Shown: piece after piece, positions 14,633-23,752 of the stretch | Numbering within the stretch: the first letter of the stretch is position 1 | Layout: every line of letters begins with the position of its first letter | Source: Lachnospiraceae bacterium UBA3282 | Lineage (GTDB): Bacteria; Bacillota; Clostridia; Lachnospirales; Lachnospiraceae | Assembly: GCA_002361735.1 (NCBI GenBank) | Contig: DETS01000019.1 | Coordinates: forward strand, 1 to 37,351 | DNA length: 37,351 nucleotides | Direction of reading: 5' to 3' | Notes under the pieces: model-generated | Seen by the model: only the letters and a program-made list of their open reading frames with translations | What the model was told of the DNA's origin: nothing | Database searches by the model: none | Program-made: the position numbers and the translations under genes

Positions 14633-15862
14633 CTACAGTCGAAATACCCTGCTGCCTGTAATGACATTACGCGTATCCAGAATCACCTTATCCTTGATCT
14701 CATCCGCTTTTTCCTTAATCTCGTCATGACCTACCATGACTACCAACAAGTCGATCTCCTTGATAAACTCATGAAAATCATGATACTGATTCTCAACCAT
14801 ATCTTCCCTGATATAAGGATCGTATACCTTGATCCCCGTCGCCAAATGATGCTTCATATTTTCTAACAGCTGCAGGGTCGGACTCTCTCTCACATCATCC
14901 ACATTTTCCTTATAGGTCAAGCCATACAGTCCTACTCTTTTCACGGATTCAATCTTTTCCTGTTCCATCAGCTCGCTGATCCGTTTCAATACATATTCCG
15001 GCATGGAATCATTGATCTTCCTCGCCGCATAGATAATATTGGCAAGCCCCGGGTAATCGCCCACCAAAAACCAGGGGTCAACGGAAATGCAATGCCCACC
15101 GACGCCGGGGCCCGGTGTTAAGATATTGACCCGCGGGTGCTTATTGGCGATCTGTATCAGCTCATAGACATCTACGCCCGCTTCCTTGCATATCTTTACC
15201 AGTTCATTCGCATAGGCGATGTTGATATCCCTGTAAGCGTTCTCCACTACCTTTGACATCTCCGCTGTCTTAATATCCGTCAGCACAATATCTCCCTGAC
15301 AGAAAGAAGCGTAAATTTTCCTGATTCTCTCCGCGATCTCCGGACTGTCCGCCCCAATCGTCCTGTTATTGTGGATGAGCTCCTCTACCATTTTCCCGGG
15401 AATAATCCTCTCGGGCGCATGAGAGATTTGAATCGCCTTATTATGTTCTTTATTTTCCCGATCCACCAGGGGTCTGACATAGTTGTCGATCGTCCCGGGG
15501 GAAATCGTAGACTCTACAACGATCACCGAATCTTTTTTACACTTTTCGAGAATATTCTCAATCGCCCGGATCAGATAATCTGCAATCACCTTCTTGCTTG
15601 TTTTATCAAACGGTGTGGGGACGGCAGCAATGTAAATATCCGCTTCCTGATATTCCTCCGTGAAAGTAATCCCGTTTTCAAGGGCTTTTTGGTATAATTC
15701 CTGCAAACCGTCTTCTTCAAAGGTCAAATGTCCATGCTGCAGATTTTGCACCTTTTTCGCATCATAATCCGTTCCTGTCACTTGCAGACCCTTGGACGCC
15801 ATCATCAGAGCAGTCGGCAGACCGATGTACCCCAGTCCTATTACATTGATCAATTCTCTCAT
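14633..15862 (-). CDS. wecC: UDP-N-acetyl-D-mannosamine dehydrogenase
   Basis: A 409-residue NAD-dependent UDP-sugar dehydrogenase that oxidises UDP-ManNAc to UDP-ManNAcA. It has the N-terminal Rossmann motif GLGYIGLPTALMMASKG, the central VVESTISPGTIDNYVRPL, APERIIPGK, the AEMSKVVENAYRDINIAYANE helix and the catalytic cysteine in GPGVGGHCISVDPWFL. The C-terminal domain ends with LDTRNVITGSRVFRL. An AAGGAGAT ribosome binding site lies 6 nt before the ATG. It precedes the epimerase gene, so both steps are co-expressed. The UDP-ManNAcA product would feed a surface glycan whose other genes are not in the window. Confidence 0.92.
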   Translation of the reverse strand: MRELINVIGLGYIGLPTALMMASKGLQVTGTDYDAKKVQNLQHGHLTFEEDGLQELYQKALENGITFTEEYQEADIYIAAVPTPFDKTSKKVIADYLIRAIENILEKCKKDSVIVVESTISPGTIDNYVRPLVDRENKEHNKAIQISHAPERIIPGKMVEELIHNNRTIGADSPEIAERIRKIYASFCQGDIVLTDIKTAEMSKVVENAYRDINIAYANELVKICKEAGVDVYELIQIANKHPRVNILTPGPGVGGHCISVDPWFLVGDYPGLANIIYAARKINDSMPEYVLKRISELMEQEKIESVKRVGLYGLTYKENVDDVRESPTLQLLENMKHHLATGIKVYDPYIREDMVENQYHDFHEFIKEIDLLVVMVGHDEIKEKADEIKDKVILDTRNVITGSRVFRL

Positions 15863-15877
15863 AGTATCTCCTTATAT

Positions 15878-15929
15878 GAAATTACGGTAATTTTTTGAAT
15901 TTGCTTCCTGTTAAAAATACCATAATTTC
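15878..15929 (-). promoter_or_regulatory. Long inverted repeat between the GLUG gene and wecC
   Basis: GAAATTACGGTAATTTTT (15878-15895) and AAAAATACCATAATTTC (15913-15929) form near-perfect arms of about 17 bp with a 17-nt loop. It could end transcription from the GLUG gene, acting through the T-runs inside the arms, or be a two-site operator, since the proposed wecC -10 lies in one arm. The repeat is seen directly; which role applies cannot be decided by reading. Confidence 0.45.
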
Positions 15930-15943
15930 ACCTGCCCAGTCAA
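15914..15943 (-). promoter_or_regulatory. Candidate promoter of the wecC-wecB operon
   Basis: On the minus strand, TTGACT (15943-15938), an 18-bp spacer and TATTTT (15919-15914). It lies just after the GLUG-gene stop codon and about 50 bp before the wecC start, overlapping one arm of the inverted repeat. The -35 is good, the -10 moderate. Confidence 0.35.
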
Positions 15944-15946
15944 GGT

Positions 15947-18900
15947 TTAGCTTTCCGATCCCTCCTTCGCATCTTTCGATGATGCAACCTTTTGGTTTCC
16001 CTTACGCTTCTTCCTTTTCTGACGGATCACAAACACCACTGCTAAGATCACCACAATACCGCCGGGCACGGCAAAGACGAGATACTTCATGATATCCTTC
16101 TCCGTCACGCTGACAGCGATCTTCACACTGCTTCCCTCCACGGGAAACAGATGATAAATCCCCATAAGCTCTGTCTCGGCTTTTCTCCACCCCGCGCCGT
16201 CCTGCACATAGATTTCCACGCCTTCGGTCTGTCCCTGCGGCGCCTGATAGCGGATCTGGTGGGTCTGTGCCCCGTCATCGGGAATGGTAATCTGCCAGCA
16301 CTCCGTCAATTCTCCGGCTTCCTCACCCTGCGGCAACATTACATCCGCCGCATTCACCTCCATTTTATCAACAGTCAGCTCATCCTCCCGGAAAAACCGT
16401 CCATCCGCCAAAAGGGACGACTGTCCGTTATCCCGCATCCAGCTTCCCGCCAGCGTTGTCAGATACCGCACATACTCCACCGATACATCCTCGTCAAGTC
16501 TGACATTCGTAAGATCCTTGTTATCCCAATCCGCATAAAAACCTTCCTTCACGGGAATGTTGGGATATTGATCCAATGCCACACTGCCGCCGTAAGGGCA
16601 TTCAGCTGTCCCCACTTCTTCATCATCGGCATAGAACGTAATCTTCATTTTGCGGAAACGCGCAGGAATCCCCTCCGTCTGCAAAAGGGTCTGATAACTT
16701 ACCGGCTCCGCCTTCCCACTGTAACTGATACGGTCGATTCCGGCGATCTCCTCCGATACGAAATAATTATCCGCAAACTCCGCGTTATCGGAGAGCTTAC
16801 CTGCTATAGCGCCCGAAAATGCGTCCGCCTCCTTCACTTTCACCATCGCAAGACAGCCTTCCAGTCCATTTCCCCATCCGGCTATTCCGGCTACATACTC
16901 GCCGCCCGCTACCGTACACTTAGCATAGCTTTGCCTGATATGGGACAACGACTGACCCGCAACGCCACCCACATAATCGCCGGAAGTGCTCTCGATCCTG
17001 CCGTAGTTTTCACAGTGAAGCACCATTCCCATCTCCTGCAGACCACAGATACCGCCCGCATAACTTTTCTGCGCAGTCACTTTTGCCTGATTCACATTTT
17101 TCCTGAGCACACACTTCGTGAGAAACGTAGAATTTACTCTGGCATCATCAAGCCCCGTGACGTCGCTCTCTAAGTCAAAATCATACTCGATCGCCATCGT
17201 CCCCGCAATCCCCGATACATTCAGATCTGCCGCCACGTTTCCGCCGTTGGTACAGTTCGCGATGGTGGCATCCATGCTCTCCTCCGCATCCTCCTGCGAC
17301 TCATCCTCATATCGACTGGAATAATCCATTTCCAGCACACCGTCCAGCGCATCCGTATACAACAGCATGATCTCGCTGAACTGATCATTGATATTGGACA
17401 GATCATCTCCCAAAAGATCCTCGGAAGAAGACATCTCATCATTGAGATATCCCATATTTTCAGAGATATTCTTTAAGTTGGAATTAAGACTCCCCGTTGT
17501 AGAACGGTAGTCCTCTCCCAGCCTGGGAAAACCGAGATCCGGCTTATCATTGATCGTCGTCAGGATATCCTTCGTCTCCTCCCCCATATCTTCCAGATTC
17601 GACGCCGCAGATTTCGCCGAGGAAGCCGCCGCCTGCAGTTGTTTTCTTGCATCCTCCGTCATCTCATCCGAGTGTTTGGATGCGATATCTGTCATAATCT
17701 CCAGATTCTTACGCATATCATCAGCATAACTGCTGCCCCCGTGCGCATCGCGGTACTGTTTATCCGCATATTTTTCGGCTTCCTCCGCTATCGGTGCGGC
17801 ATTTAACGTCATCTGCTCCGCTGCCTTTTCCTGCACCTGACGGTCAGCCGCTGCCTGTGGGCTATCGTCCGTAAGCGGAAACTCCCTGCTCTCGCCGTTG
17901 CTGCTATAATGTACCCATCCGCTGATACCCATGTACTGTCCCGGCACATCCGCAAAAGAAATCGACACAAACCCCCAACTGCCGTCCACGCCTGATTCCC
18001 TCACAGGCTTTAAGTCATACTCGTACGTCGTATTGTCATTCGCGGCCTTAGCGATATAATAATTCTCATAAGCCTCTGTAACCTTCGCCGCATCCTCACT
18101 ATGCTGCTTTCCCGCCTCCTCGATCGCTTTCTTTGCCCGATCGTACCGCTCTTTTTCCTCGGGCGTCATATATTGATAGAGATCCATGGATTTTACCATG
18201 TCTTCCAGTTTTGCGGCCGCATTCTTCACATCTCCCGCCGCATCCGAAGCATGATCGATCACACCGCCGTCTTTTGCCGTTTCATCCAATACATAATCGA
18301 AACGGCTCACCGCCTCATTAACGGAGTCCATCATGCTATCCGTCCACTCAACCGTCCGGTCCGCCAGAGAGTAGGTATCATCAAGCGCCCGGTCCGCAAA
18401 CCCTTGAATCACCGAGAGTCTGTTGGAGAGTACATCTGAACGGTCTCCTGCGTCATCCAGCATTTTTCCCACCTGATCGTGCAGCACATCAATGTGATCC
18501 GATAACTGCCTTACAATATCTTCCGACAGATCCACCGCTATGTACGGCTCCGCCTGTCCGACAATACCGCCCGCATCTTTACGCCCATAAATCTTTCCCT
18601 TATTTGCACATGAGTACACATATCCCGACTGTCTTCCGACGATGCCGCCTACGTTATAACCCACATGCTCGTAACCGATCGTGCCCTCGTTGACACAGTT
18701 TTGTATGATCCCTGTGGAAAGTCCTGCGATACCTCCCGTATCCACCGTATTCTCCGTGGTTGACAGCTTTTCGCTCTTTTCGTCCGTTCCCCCCTCTATA
18801 GAGCCTAAAAGCCCTGTCGTATACTGGTCCAGATTGATCTCCTCCAGTGATTTCGCCTTGTCTTCGCTGGAGATATTGACATCGGCACGATTGAGACAAC

Positions 18901-19603
18901 TCACAATGTTACCGACATTATCGCCTGCTATGCCTCCCGTATAATGTGCGCCCGTGATCGTGCCCTTTGCTTCGCTGTTCATCAGTACGCCGCTGATCTC
19001 ATTATAACCGGTGATACCGCCCACATAATCACTTGCCTCCACCACACCGTCAAAGACGCAGTTTAGCAGAACGCCGCTGTTATCCCCTACGATGCCGCCC
19101 ACTACCATCTGTTTCCCGTTCGGTTTGATCGAACCTTCTACCTTCAGATTGGCAATGACCGCCGTCTCCTGTGTGTAATTAAAGAGTCCCACATAAGAAA
19201 GCGGGTCACGCACAATAAATCCACTGACAATATGCCCCTGTCCGTCAAAATATCCGCCAAACGTCGGTATGGAGACAAAATTCTCTCCGGTAAGATCAAT
19301 GTCCGCCGTCAAATATACCTTTTTATCCTGTGACCAGGTATCCAACCAACAGTTTTTGGAAAAATCCTTCAGCTCGTCCGCGTTACTGATGTAAATCTCT
19401 TTCCATTCCATTTCCTCGTTATTATAGGAAGCAATCGTCTCGTTGGCATCCTCTACACTGGCGACCTCCTTCTCAGCTTCTTCGGAAGCCGCTTCTGTCT
19501 CCTCCTGCGGCTTTTCTTCCTCCGCCTGTACAGATATCACCGGCAAAGCGCCCATAAATACTGCAGCCGTAAGCAGCAGCGCTGTCAGTCTCTTCTTACG
19601 CAT
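15947..19603 (-). CDS. Large secreted, membrane-anchored GLUG-repeat/coiled-coil protein
   Basis: A 1218-residue surface protein. The start at 19603 gives a clear signal peptide (MRKKRLTALLLTAAVFMGAL, then VISVQAEE). An acidic linker is followed by repeats of the GLUG type at about 165-350 (VGGIVG, VGGITGY, TGGIAGD, GGIAGLS, VGGIVGRQ, AGGIVGQ), predicted as a beta-helix. Residues about 355-820 are a long Ala/Glu/Asp/Ser-rich helical or coiled-coil region. GLUG repeats return (AGGICGL, VGGVAGQ, VAGIAGW), then a beta-rich C-terminal part, one transmembrane helix (YLVFAVPGGIVVILAVVFVI) and a basic cytoplasmic tail. The start overlaps the MMPL stop by 8 nt, so the two are translationally coupled and probably form one envelope complex. 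Function is unknown; a periplasm-like stalk or partner of the transporter is an inference. Confidence 0.85.
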   Translation of the reverse strand: MRKKRLTALLLTAAVFMGALPVISVQAEEEKPQEETEAASEEAEKEVASVEDANETIASYNNEEMEWKEIYISNADELKDFSKNCWLDTWSQDKKVYLTADIDLTGENFVSIPTFGGYFDGQGHIVSGFIVRDPLSYVGLFNYTQETAVIANLKVEGSIKPNGKQMVVGGIVGDNSGVLLNCVFDGVVEASDYVGGITGYNEISGVLMNSEAKGTITGAHYTGGIAGDNVGNIVSCLNRADVNISSEDKAKSLEEINLDQYTTGLLGSIEGGTDEKSEKLSTTENTVDTGGIAGLSTGIIQNCVNEGTIGYEHVGYNVGGIVGRQSGYVYSCANKGKIYGRKDAGGIVGQAEPYIAVDLSEDIVRQLSDHIDVLHDQVGKMLDDAGDRSDVLSNRLSVIQGFADRALDDTYSLADRTVEWTDSMMDSVNEAVSRFDYVLDETAKDGGVIDHASDAAGDVKNAAAKLEDMVKSMDLYQYMTPEEKERYDRAKKAIEEAGKQHSEDAAKVTEAYENYYIAKAANDNTTYEYDLKPVRESGVDGSWGFVSISFADVPGQYMGISGWVHYSSNGESREFPLTDDSPQAAADRQVQEKAAEQMTLNAAPIAEEAEKYADKQYRDAHGGSSYADDMRKNLEIMTDIASKHSDEMTEDARKQLQAAASSAKSAASNLEDMGEETKDILTTINDKPDLGFPRLGEDYRSTTGSLNSNLKNISENMGYLNDEMSSSEDLLGDDLSNINDQFSEIMLLYTDALDGVLEMDYSSRYEDESQEDAEESMDATIANCTNGGNVAADLNVSGIAGTMAIEYDFDLESDVTGLDDARVNSTFLTKCVLRKNVNQAKVTAQKSYAGGICGLQEMGMVLHCENYGRIESTSGDYVGGVAGQSLSHIRQSYAKCTVAGGEYVAGIAGWGNGLEGCLAMVKVKEADAFSGAIAGKLSDNAEFADNYFVSEEIAGIDRISYSGKAEPVSYQTLLQTEGIPARFRKMKITFYADDEEVGTAECPYGGSVALDQYPNIPVKEGFYADWDNKDLTNVRLDEDVSVEYVRYLTTLAGSWMRDNGQSSLLADGRFFREDELTVDKMEVNAADVMLPQGEEAGELTECWQITIPDDGAQTHQIRYQAPQGQTEGVEIYVQDGAGWRKAETELMGIYHLFPVEGSSVKIAVSVTEKDIMKYLVFAVPGGIVVILAVVFVIRQKRKKRKGNQKVASSKDAKEGSES

Positions 19604-22169
19604 GGTCAGCCACCTCCCTGCTCTTATCCTGTTCAGCCGCCCCGATGTTCCTATCGTTTTCACCCATCACGTCAATCGGCTGTCTGCTCGCCATCTCCTC
19701 CGACACCGTCTCTGTCAGCTGCCGATATTCCTCCTCCGTAAGCTCCGTGACATCGCCGGCTTCCACATAGGCGCTCACATTACCTCTGACGATGGCGCTC
19801 ATAGTACCTGTCACGGTACCCTCGATCCTGCCGCGCACCAGACCGTCTACTCTCATCAGTCCGGTCACGTTCTTCGTGCGGATCGGCATATTCATTACAA
19901 AGGCAGTCTTCTCAATGATCTTATCGCCCACCAAAAGGATCTGCGGCAGAACGAACATGGTCACCAAAATGGAAATGGTTGTACCTCTTCCCAGACATTT
20001 CCCGATACCGAAGATTGCCGCGTTAGAAGTCAGCTTACCAATCAGGAAGCCCGCCACCACCATCATGGTTCCCGAGGTAATGATCGTCGGGAACGCCTGG
20101 TTCATGGAATCAATGATGGACTGCCGTCTGCCGTTTTCTTTCCGAAGCTCCATATAACGGCCCGCAATAACGATGGCGTAGTCAATGTTTGCACCCATCT
20201 GGATCGAGCTGACGATCAGATAGGACATGAAGAAAATATTATCATGCTGCAGCGACGGAACCGAAAAGTTCAGCCAGATACAGCCCTGAATCACCGCGAT
20301 CAAAAGCACTGGCATACCCGCCGACTTAAAGGTAAACAAAAGCACCACCAGCACGGCAAGTATAGATACCACGTTATTGACCAGATTGTCACGGCCGAAT
20401 GTCTTTTGCAGATCGTACTGACTCACCGACTCACCGCAGACCAGCACCCTGCCGCTCGGATAGTACTGCTCCGTGATCTCATGCATTCTGTCGAGAAAAG
20501 CGAAGGTCTCCTCACTCTCCTCGGGAAGCGTCAGGAAAACAAGCATACGGCTGTAATTCTCGCCCTGCAGCTGGTTCTTGGCAAAATTCATGGCATCAAA
20601 GGCATCATCCAGCGTATCCTGCAGATCGTCCTCCAACGTGACATACCCTTCTTCCACTTCGTCATGTACAAACATAAACATGTCAATCAGCGACACTTTG
20701 TATTCGGGCAGTCCGTTGACCACCTTCGCGTAATCCTCATCATTCACGGCGTAAGCAGCATATACCAGCTCCGCCACCTCATAGTCCAGATCGATCAGCT
20801 CCGAAAACTGTCTGGGCGTCAGCTTATCCGTCAGACAGTACCCGTCAAGCGCCTCGATATTGGAAAGACCCTGCGTATAATCTACTTCCGGACAAGTTTC
20901 CAGTTCCTCTAATAACTTTGCTTCCTTTTCATAATCTCCCGCAGGCACGATCAGCGCAACCATATTGCTGGCGCCGAAATTCTCCGTCTGCAGTTCCTCC
21001 GTTTTCTGGATGCTGTTCTGGATCGGCGGCGTGATCGTAGAGTCGCCAAACACATAGGGACATTTGCTAGAAAGCATATATGCTCCCACGATTACCAGCA
21101 CAAAAAGCGGCGCCACGATAAATCGTGTCGCATAGTCAAACTTGCCCACAAACGGAATATCCGGAATAAAATTCTTATGTTTCGTTCGATCCATCAAATT
21201 GGAAAACAGCATGATAACGCCCGGCATTAACAGGAACACGGAACCCAGCGCCAGAAAAATAGACTTGATCAGGCACATGGACAGATCCGGTCCCATCTTA
21301 TACTGCATAAATCCCATGGCAATCAGACCGCCTATCGTCGTCAGCGAGCTGCCGCAAATCTCCGGAATCGCTTTACTCAAAGCGATAATGATTGCCTCGC
21401 GGGCTTCCAGCGCTGCGTGCTCCTCTTTGTAGCGATTCAGAAGGATAATGGCGTAATCTACCGACAGCGCAAGCTGCAATACCACCGTCACGGAATTTGA
21501 CACAAACGAAATCGTGCCAAATATGAAGTTTGTACCCATCTGCAAAATCGCCGCCGCCACAAAAGTGATCAACAGGACAGGTACTTCCGCATATGCCTGC
21601 GAGGTGAGAAACAGTACCGTCACCACCACAAATGCTACCAGGACAACGATGACATTCATTTCCTCCGCAATCAGATCCGCCTCGATATTCCCCAGCGTCG
21701 TGGACAGATAATAATCATATCCGCCAAGTTTTTCCTTCACCCGCTCCAATACTTCCAGGCATCTGTCGTCTTTTTCGTCATAGTCAAACGTAACATTATA
21801 ATAGGAAGATCCATTAATATAATGTTCTTCGGAATCGTCAAAGTCTACCATAAAGACGCCCGGCATAAACTCCAGATCCCGCTCAATAGACTCCGCCTGT
21901 TCATAGGACACGTTTGCCACCATCACATCACAGGTTCCGTATGTAATAAATTCCTGCTCCATCAGATCCAATCCCTGCTTCGTCTCTGTGGAATCCGGCA
22001 GATAATGGGACATGGAGTTCTCAACATTGACCCAGTTTCTTGACACGGCAGAAAAAATAATCAAAATGCCAAACAGCAGAAAAAAGAGATTTCGTTTATC
22101 TACAATGAATCCGCAGATTTTGACCATCGTCTGATTGCCGCCCCTTTTCTCATTTTGTTCCTTTTCCAT
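19596..22169 (-). CDS. MMPL/RND-family transporter with glycine-repeat cytoplasmic tail
   Basis: An 857-residue RND-superfamily (MMPL, HAE3-like) exporter in the cytoplasmic membrane, driven by the proton gradient; such proteins move lipids, hydrophobic compounds or antimicrobials. Two homologous halves are visible, each with one helix, a large extracytoplasmic domain and a helix bundle. Each half has the helix-4 type motif with Asp (LALSVDYAIILLNRY and MGANIDYAIVIAGRY). After the last helix the protein has a tail of about 110 residues. Its start is a run of four-residue units (LVRG RIEG TVTG TMSA IVRG) recalling a bactofilin-like beta-helix, and its end is acidic. The start has a GAGAGGAGT ribosome binding site. 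It overlaps the downstream GLUG gene and is driven by a promoter with a TetR-type palindrome. Confidence 0.88.
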   Translation of the reverse strand: MEKEQNEKRGGNQTMVKICGFIVDKRNLFFLLFGILIIFSAVSRNWVNVENSMSHYLPDSTETKQGLDLMEQEFITYGTCDVMVANVSYEQAESIERDLEFMPGVFMVDFDDSEEHYINGSSYYNVTFDYDEKDDRCLEVLERVKEKLGGYDYYLSTTLGNIEADLIAEEMNVIVVLVAFVVVTVLFLTSQAYAEVPVLLITFVAAAILQMGTNFIFGTISFVSNSVTVVLQLALSVDYAIILLNRYKEEHAALEAREAIIIALSKAIPEICGSSLTTIGGLIAMGFMQYKMGPDLSMCLIKSIFLALGSVFLLMPGVIMLFSNLMDRTKHKNFIPDIPFVGKFDYATRFIVAPLFVLVIVGAYMLSSKCPYVFGDSTITPPIQNSIQKTEELQTENFGASNMVALIVPAGDYEKEAKLLEELETCPEVDYTQGLSNIEALDGYCLTDKLTPRQFSELIDLDYEVAELVYAAYAVNDEDYAKVVNGLPEYKVSLIDMFMFVHDEVEEGYVTLEDDLQDTLDDAFDAMNFAKNQLQGENYSRMLVFLTLPEESEETFAFLDRMHEITEQYYPSGRVLVCGESVSQYDLQKTFGRDNLVNNVVSILAVLVVLLFTFKSAGMPVLLIAVIQGCIWLNFSVPSLQHDNIFFMSYLIVSSIQMGANIDYAIVIAGRYMELRKENGRRQSIIDSMNQAFPTIITSGTMMVVAGFLIGKLTSNAAIFGIGKCLGRGTTISILVTMFVLPQILLVGDKIIEKTAFVMNMPIRTKNVTGLMRVDGLVRGRIEGTVTGTMSAIVRGNVSAYVEAGDVTELTEEEYRQLTETVSEEMASRQPIDVMGENDRNIGAAEQDKSREVADHA

Positions 22170-22197
22170 GGAAACACTCCTCTCTTATTCAAGAGGC

Positions 22198-22226
22198 AAT
22201 ATAGCATTCCGACCGACGGTCGTCAA
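22198..22226 (-). promoter_or_regulatory. Promoter of the MMPL-GLUG operon
   Basis: On the minus strand, -35 TTGACG (22226-22221), exactly 17 bp, and -10 TATATT (22203-22198), 29 bp before the MMPL start codon. Both elements match 5 of 6 consensus bases. Confidence 0.72.
22210..22222. promoter_or_regulatory. TetR-type palindromic operator
   Basis: CGACCGACGGTCG is a perfect 6+1+6 palindrome. It lies in the spacer and the end of the -35 of the MMPL promoter, where a bound repressor would block RNA polymerase. GACCG/CGGTC half-sites are common for TetR-family repressors of efflux genes. No TetR gene is in the window, so the regulator must be encoded elsewhere. Confidence 0.6.
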
Positions 22227-22375
22227 TTCCGTAGAGGCTAGTTTTTGTACATTCTTTCAAAATTGTATAAAACTGCTATTTGATTCATGCAAATATTTTT
22301 ACTTTACAAACCTTTTCCATTGGCGTACTCTATATTTGTGCCGGGATTGCCCGACATATTGGAAAGGATTTTCAA

Positions 22376-23734
22376 ATGAAAAAAGGAGTCTTTCATTTTT
22401 CTACAACACAAACCATCCTGCTCAGTTTTTTGCTGGCTATTGCAGTCGGAAGCGTACTGCTGGCTATGCCCGTCAGTGCCGCTGACGGCACAGCCGTACC
22501 CTATATCGACGCACTTTTTACGGCAACGACCGCCATCTGCGTGACAGGCCTGGTGACCGTTCCTACCTTTTCCACATGGAGCCTTTTCGGTCAAATCGTC
22601 ATCCTGTTTCTGATACAGATCGGCGGGCTCGGCGTCGTCACCATCATGTCGGGACTAATGATCAGCCTTCACAGGCGAATCGGCATTAAAGACAGAATGC
22701 TGATTCAGGACGCATTTAACTTAAATACCCTGTCAGGCATGGTAAAATTTATCCGCAAAGTCATCGCCGGAACGCTTATTATAGAAGGAATCGGCGCTCT
22801 TTTGTACATGACGGTATTTGTTCCGGAGTTTGGCATAAGAGGCATCTGGATCTCTGTTTTTAACGCCGTTTCTGCCTTCTGCAATGCGGGCATGGATGTG
22901 ATATCCGAAGACAGCCTGTATGCTTATGTACATAACCCCGTCATCAACATTGTGACGATCCTGTTGATCGTTTTCGGCGGAATCGGCTATATTGTCTGGT
23001 GGGATCTCGTAGGCGCTCTGAAAAATATCAGGCAGCAAAAGATAAAATGCTTTGCAAATCTCACCCTCCACAGCAAAATCGCACTCTCCATGACGGGACT
23101 TCTGATTCTTGCGGGAACGGTCGCTATCTTTGTCTTTGAATACAATAACCCCCTGACCATAGGCGGTTTTTCTTTCTTTGATAAACTACAGGCCGCTCTG
23201 TTTCAGTCCGTAACTACGAGAACTGCCGGCTTTGCCACCATTCCACAGGAAGACCTGACGAACGCCTCCGCCATCGTTTCTCTGCTGTTGATGTTTATCG
23301 GCGGTTCGCCGGTGGGCACAGCCGGAGGCATTAAGACGGTGACGTTTGCGGTGCTGATCATCTCCGCGTTTGCTACCATGAAATCTCATGCTGAGGCGGA
23401 GCTTTTTCAACGGACCATCCCCAAGCACGCTGTCAGCAAATCTGTCGCGGTGGTGAGTATGGCTTTTCTGATCCTGTTTACGGCAACCCTTCTCTTATCA
23501 GCCGTCACGGATGCGGACGCTCTCGACGTCGTTTATGAAACCGTCAGCGCCGCCGCTACGGTTGGCTTGACAAGAAGCCTTACATCCAGCCTGAATTTAT
23601 GGGGTAGGATCATTATCATCATCACCATGTATCTCGGGAGAGTCGGTCCGATCTCACTTATGATCGCGTTGAATACAAAAAAAGAAACAAAGAACATCAT
23701 CAAGAACCCTACGGAAGATATCAGTGTGGGCTAA
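22376..23734 (+). CDS. ktrB: KtrB/TrkH-type potassium uptake channel subunit
   Basis: A 452-residue membrane subunit of a Ktr/Trk K+ uptake system. The four pore-loop filter segments each have the key glycine: TAICVTGLVTV, VSAFCNAGMDV, SVTTRTAGFATI and SAAATVGLTRS. The start at 22376 (MKKGVFHFSTTQTILLSF) is preferred because GGAAAGGA lies about 9 nt upstream; the longer open frame back to 22280 is not conserved. The regulatory partner follows 18 nt downstream. It is divergent from the MMPL operon. K+ selectivity, possibly Na+-dependent as in KtrB, is inferred from the family. Confidence 0.92.
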   Translation: MKKGVFHFSTTQTILLSFLLAIAVGSVLLAMPVSAADGTAVPYIDALFTATTAICVTGLVTVPTFSTWSLFGQIVILFLIQIGGLGVVTIMSGLMISLHRRIGIKDRMLIQDAFNLNTLSGMVKFIRKVIAGTLIIEGIGALLYMTVFVPEFGIRGIWISVFNAVSAFCNAGMDVISEDSLYAYVHNPVINIVTILLIVFGGIGYIVWWDLVGALKNIRQQKIKCFANLTLHSKIALSMTGLLILAGTVAIFVFEYNNPLTIGGFSFFDKLQAALFQSVTTRTAGFATIPQEDLTNASAIVSLLLMFIGGSPVGTAGGIKTVTFAVLIISAFATMKSHAEAELFQRTIPKHAVSKSVAVVSMAFLILFTATLLLSAVTDADALDVVYETVSAAATVGLTRSLTSSLNLWGRIIIIITMYLGRVGPISLMIALNTKKETKNIIKNPTEDISVG

Positions 23735-23752
23735 AGAAAGGAAGATAAACTC

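Noticed and set aside
16151..17173. 340-residue open frame inside the GLUG gene
   Set aside because: Antisense shadow; the GLUG frame has a signal peptide, repeats and a membrane anchor.
19443..20912. 489-residue open frame on the plus strand
   Set aside because: It mirrors the MMPL gene and the start of the GLUG gene. Its composition (many His, Arg, Gln) and lack of motifs mark it as a shadow.
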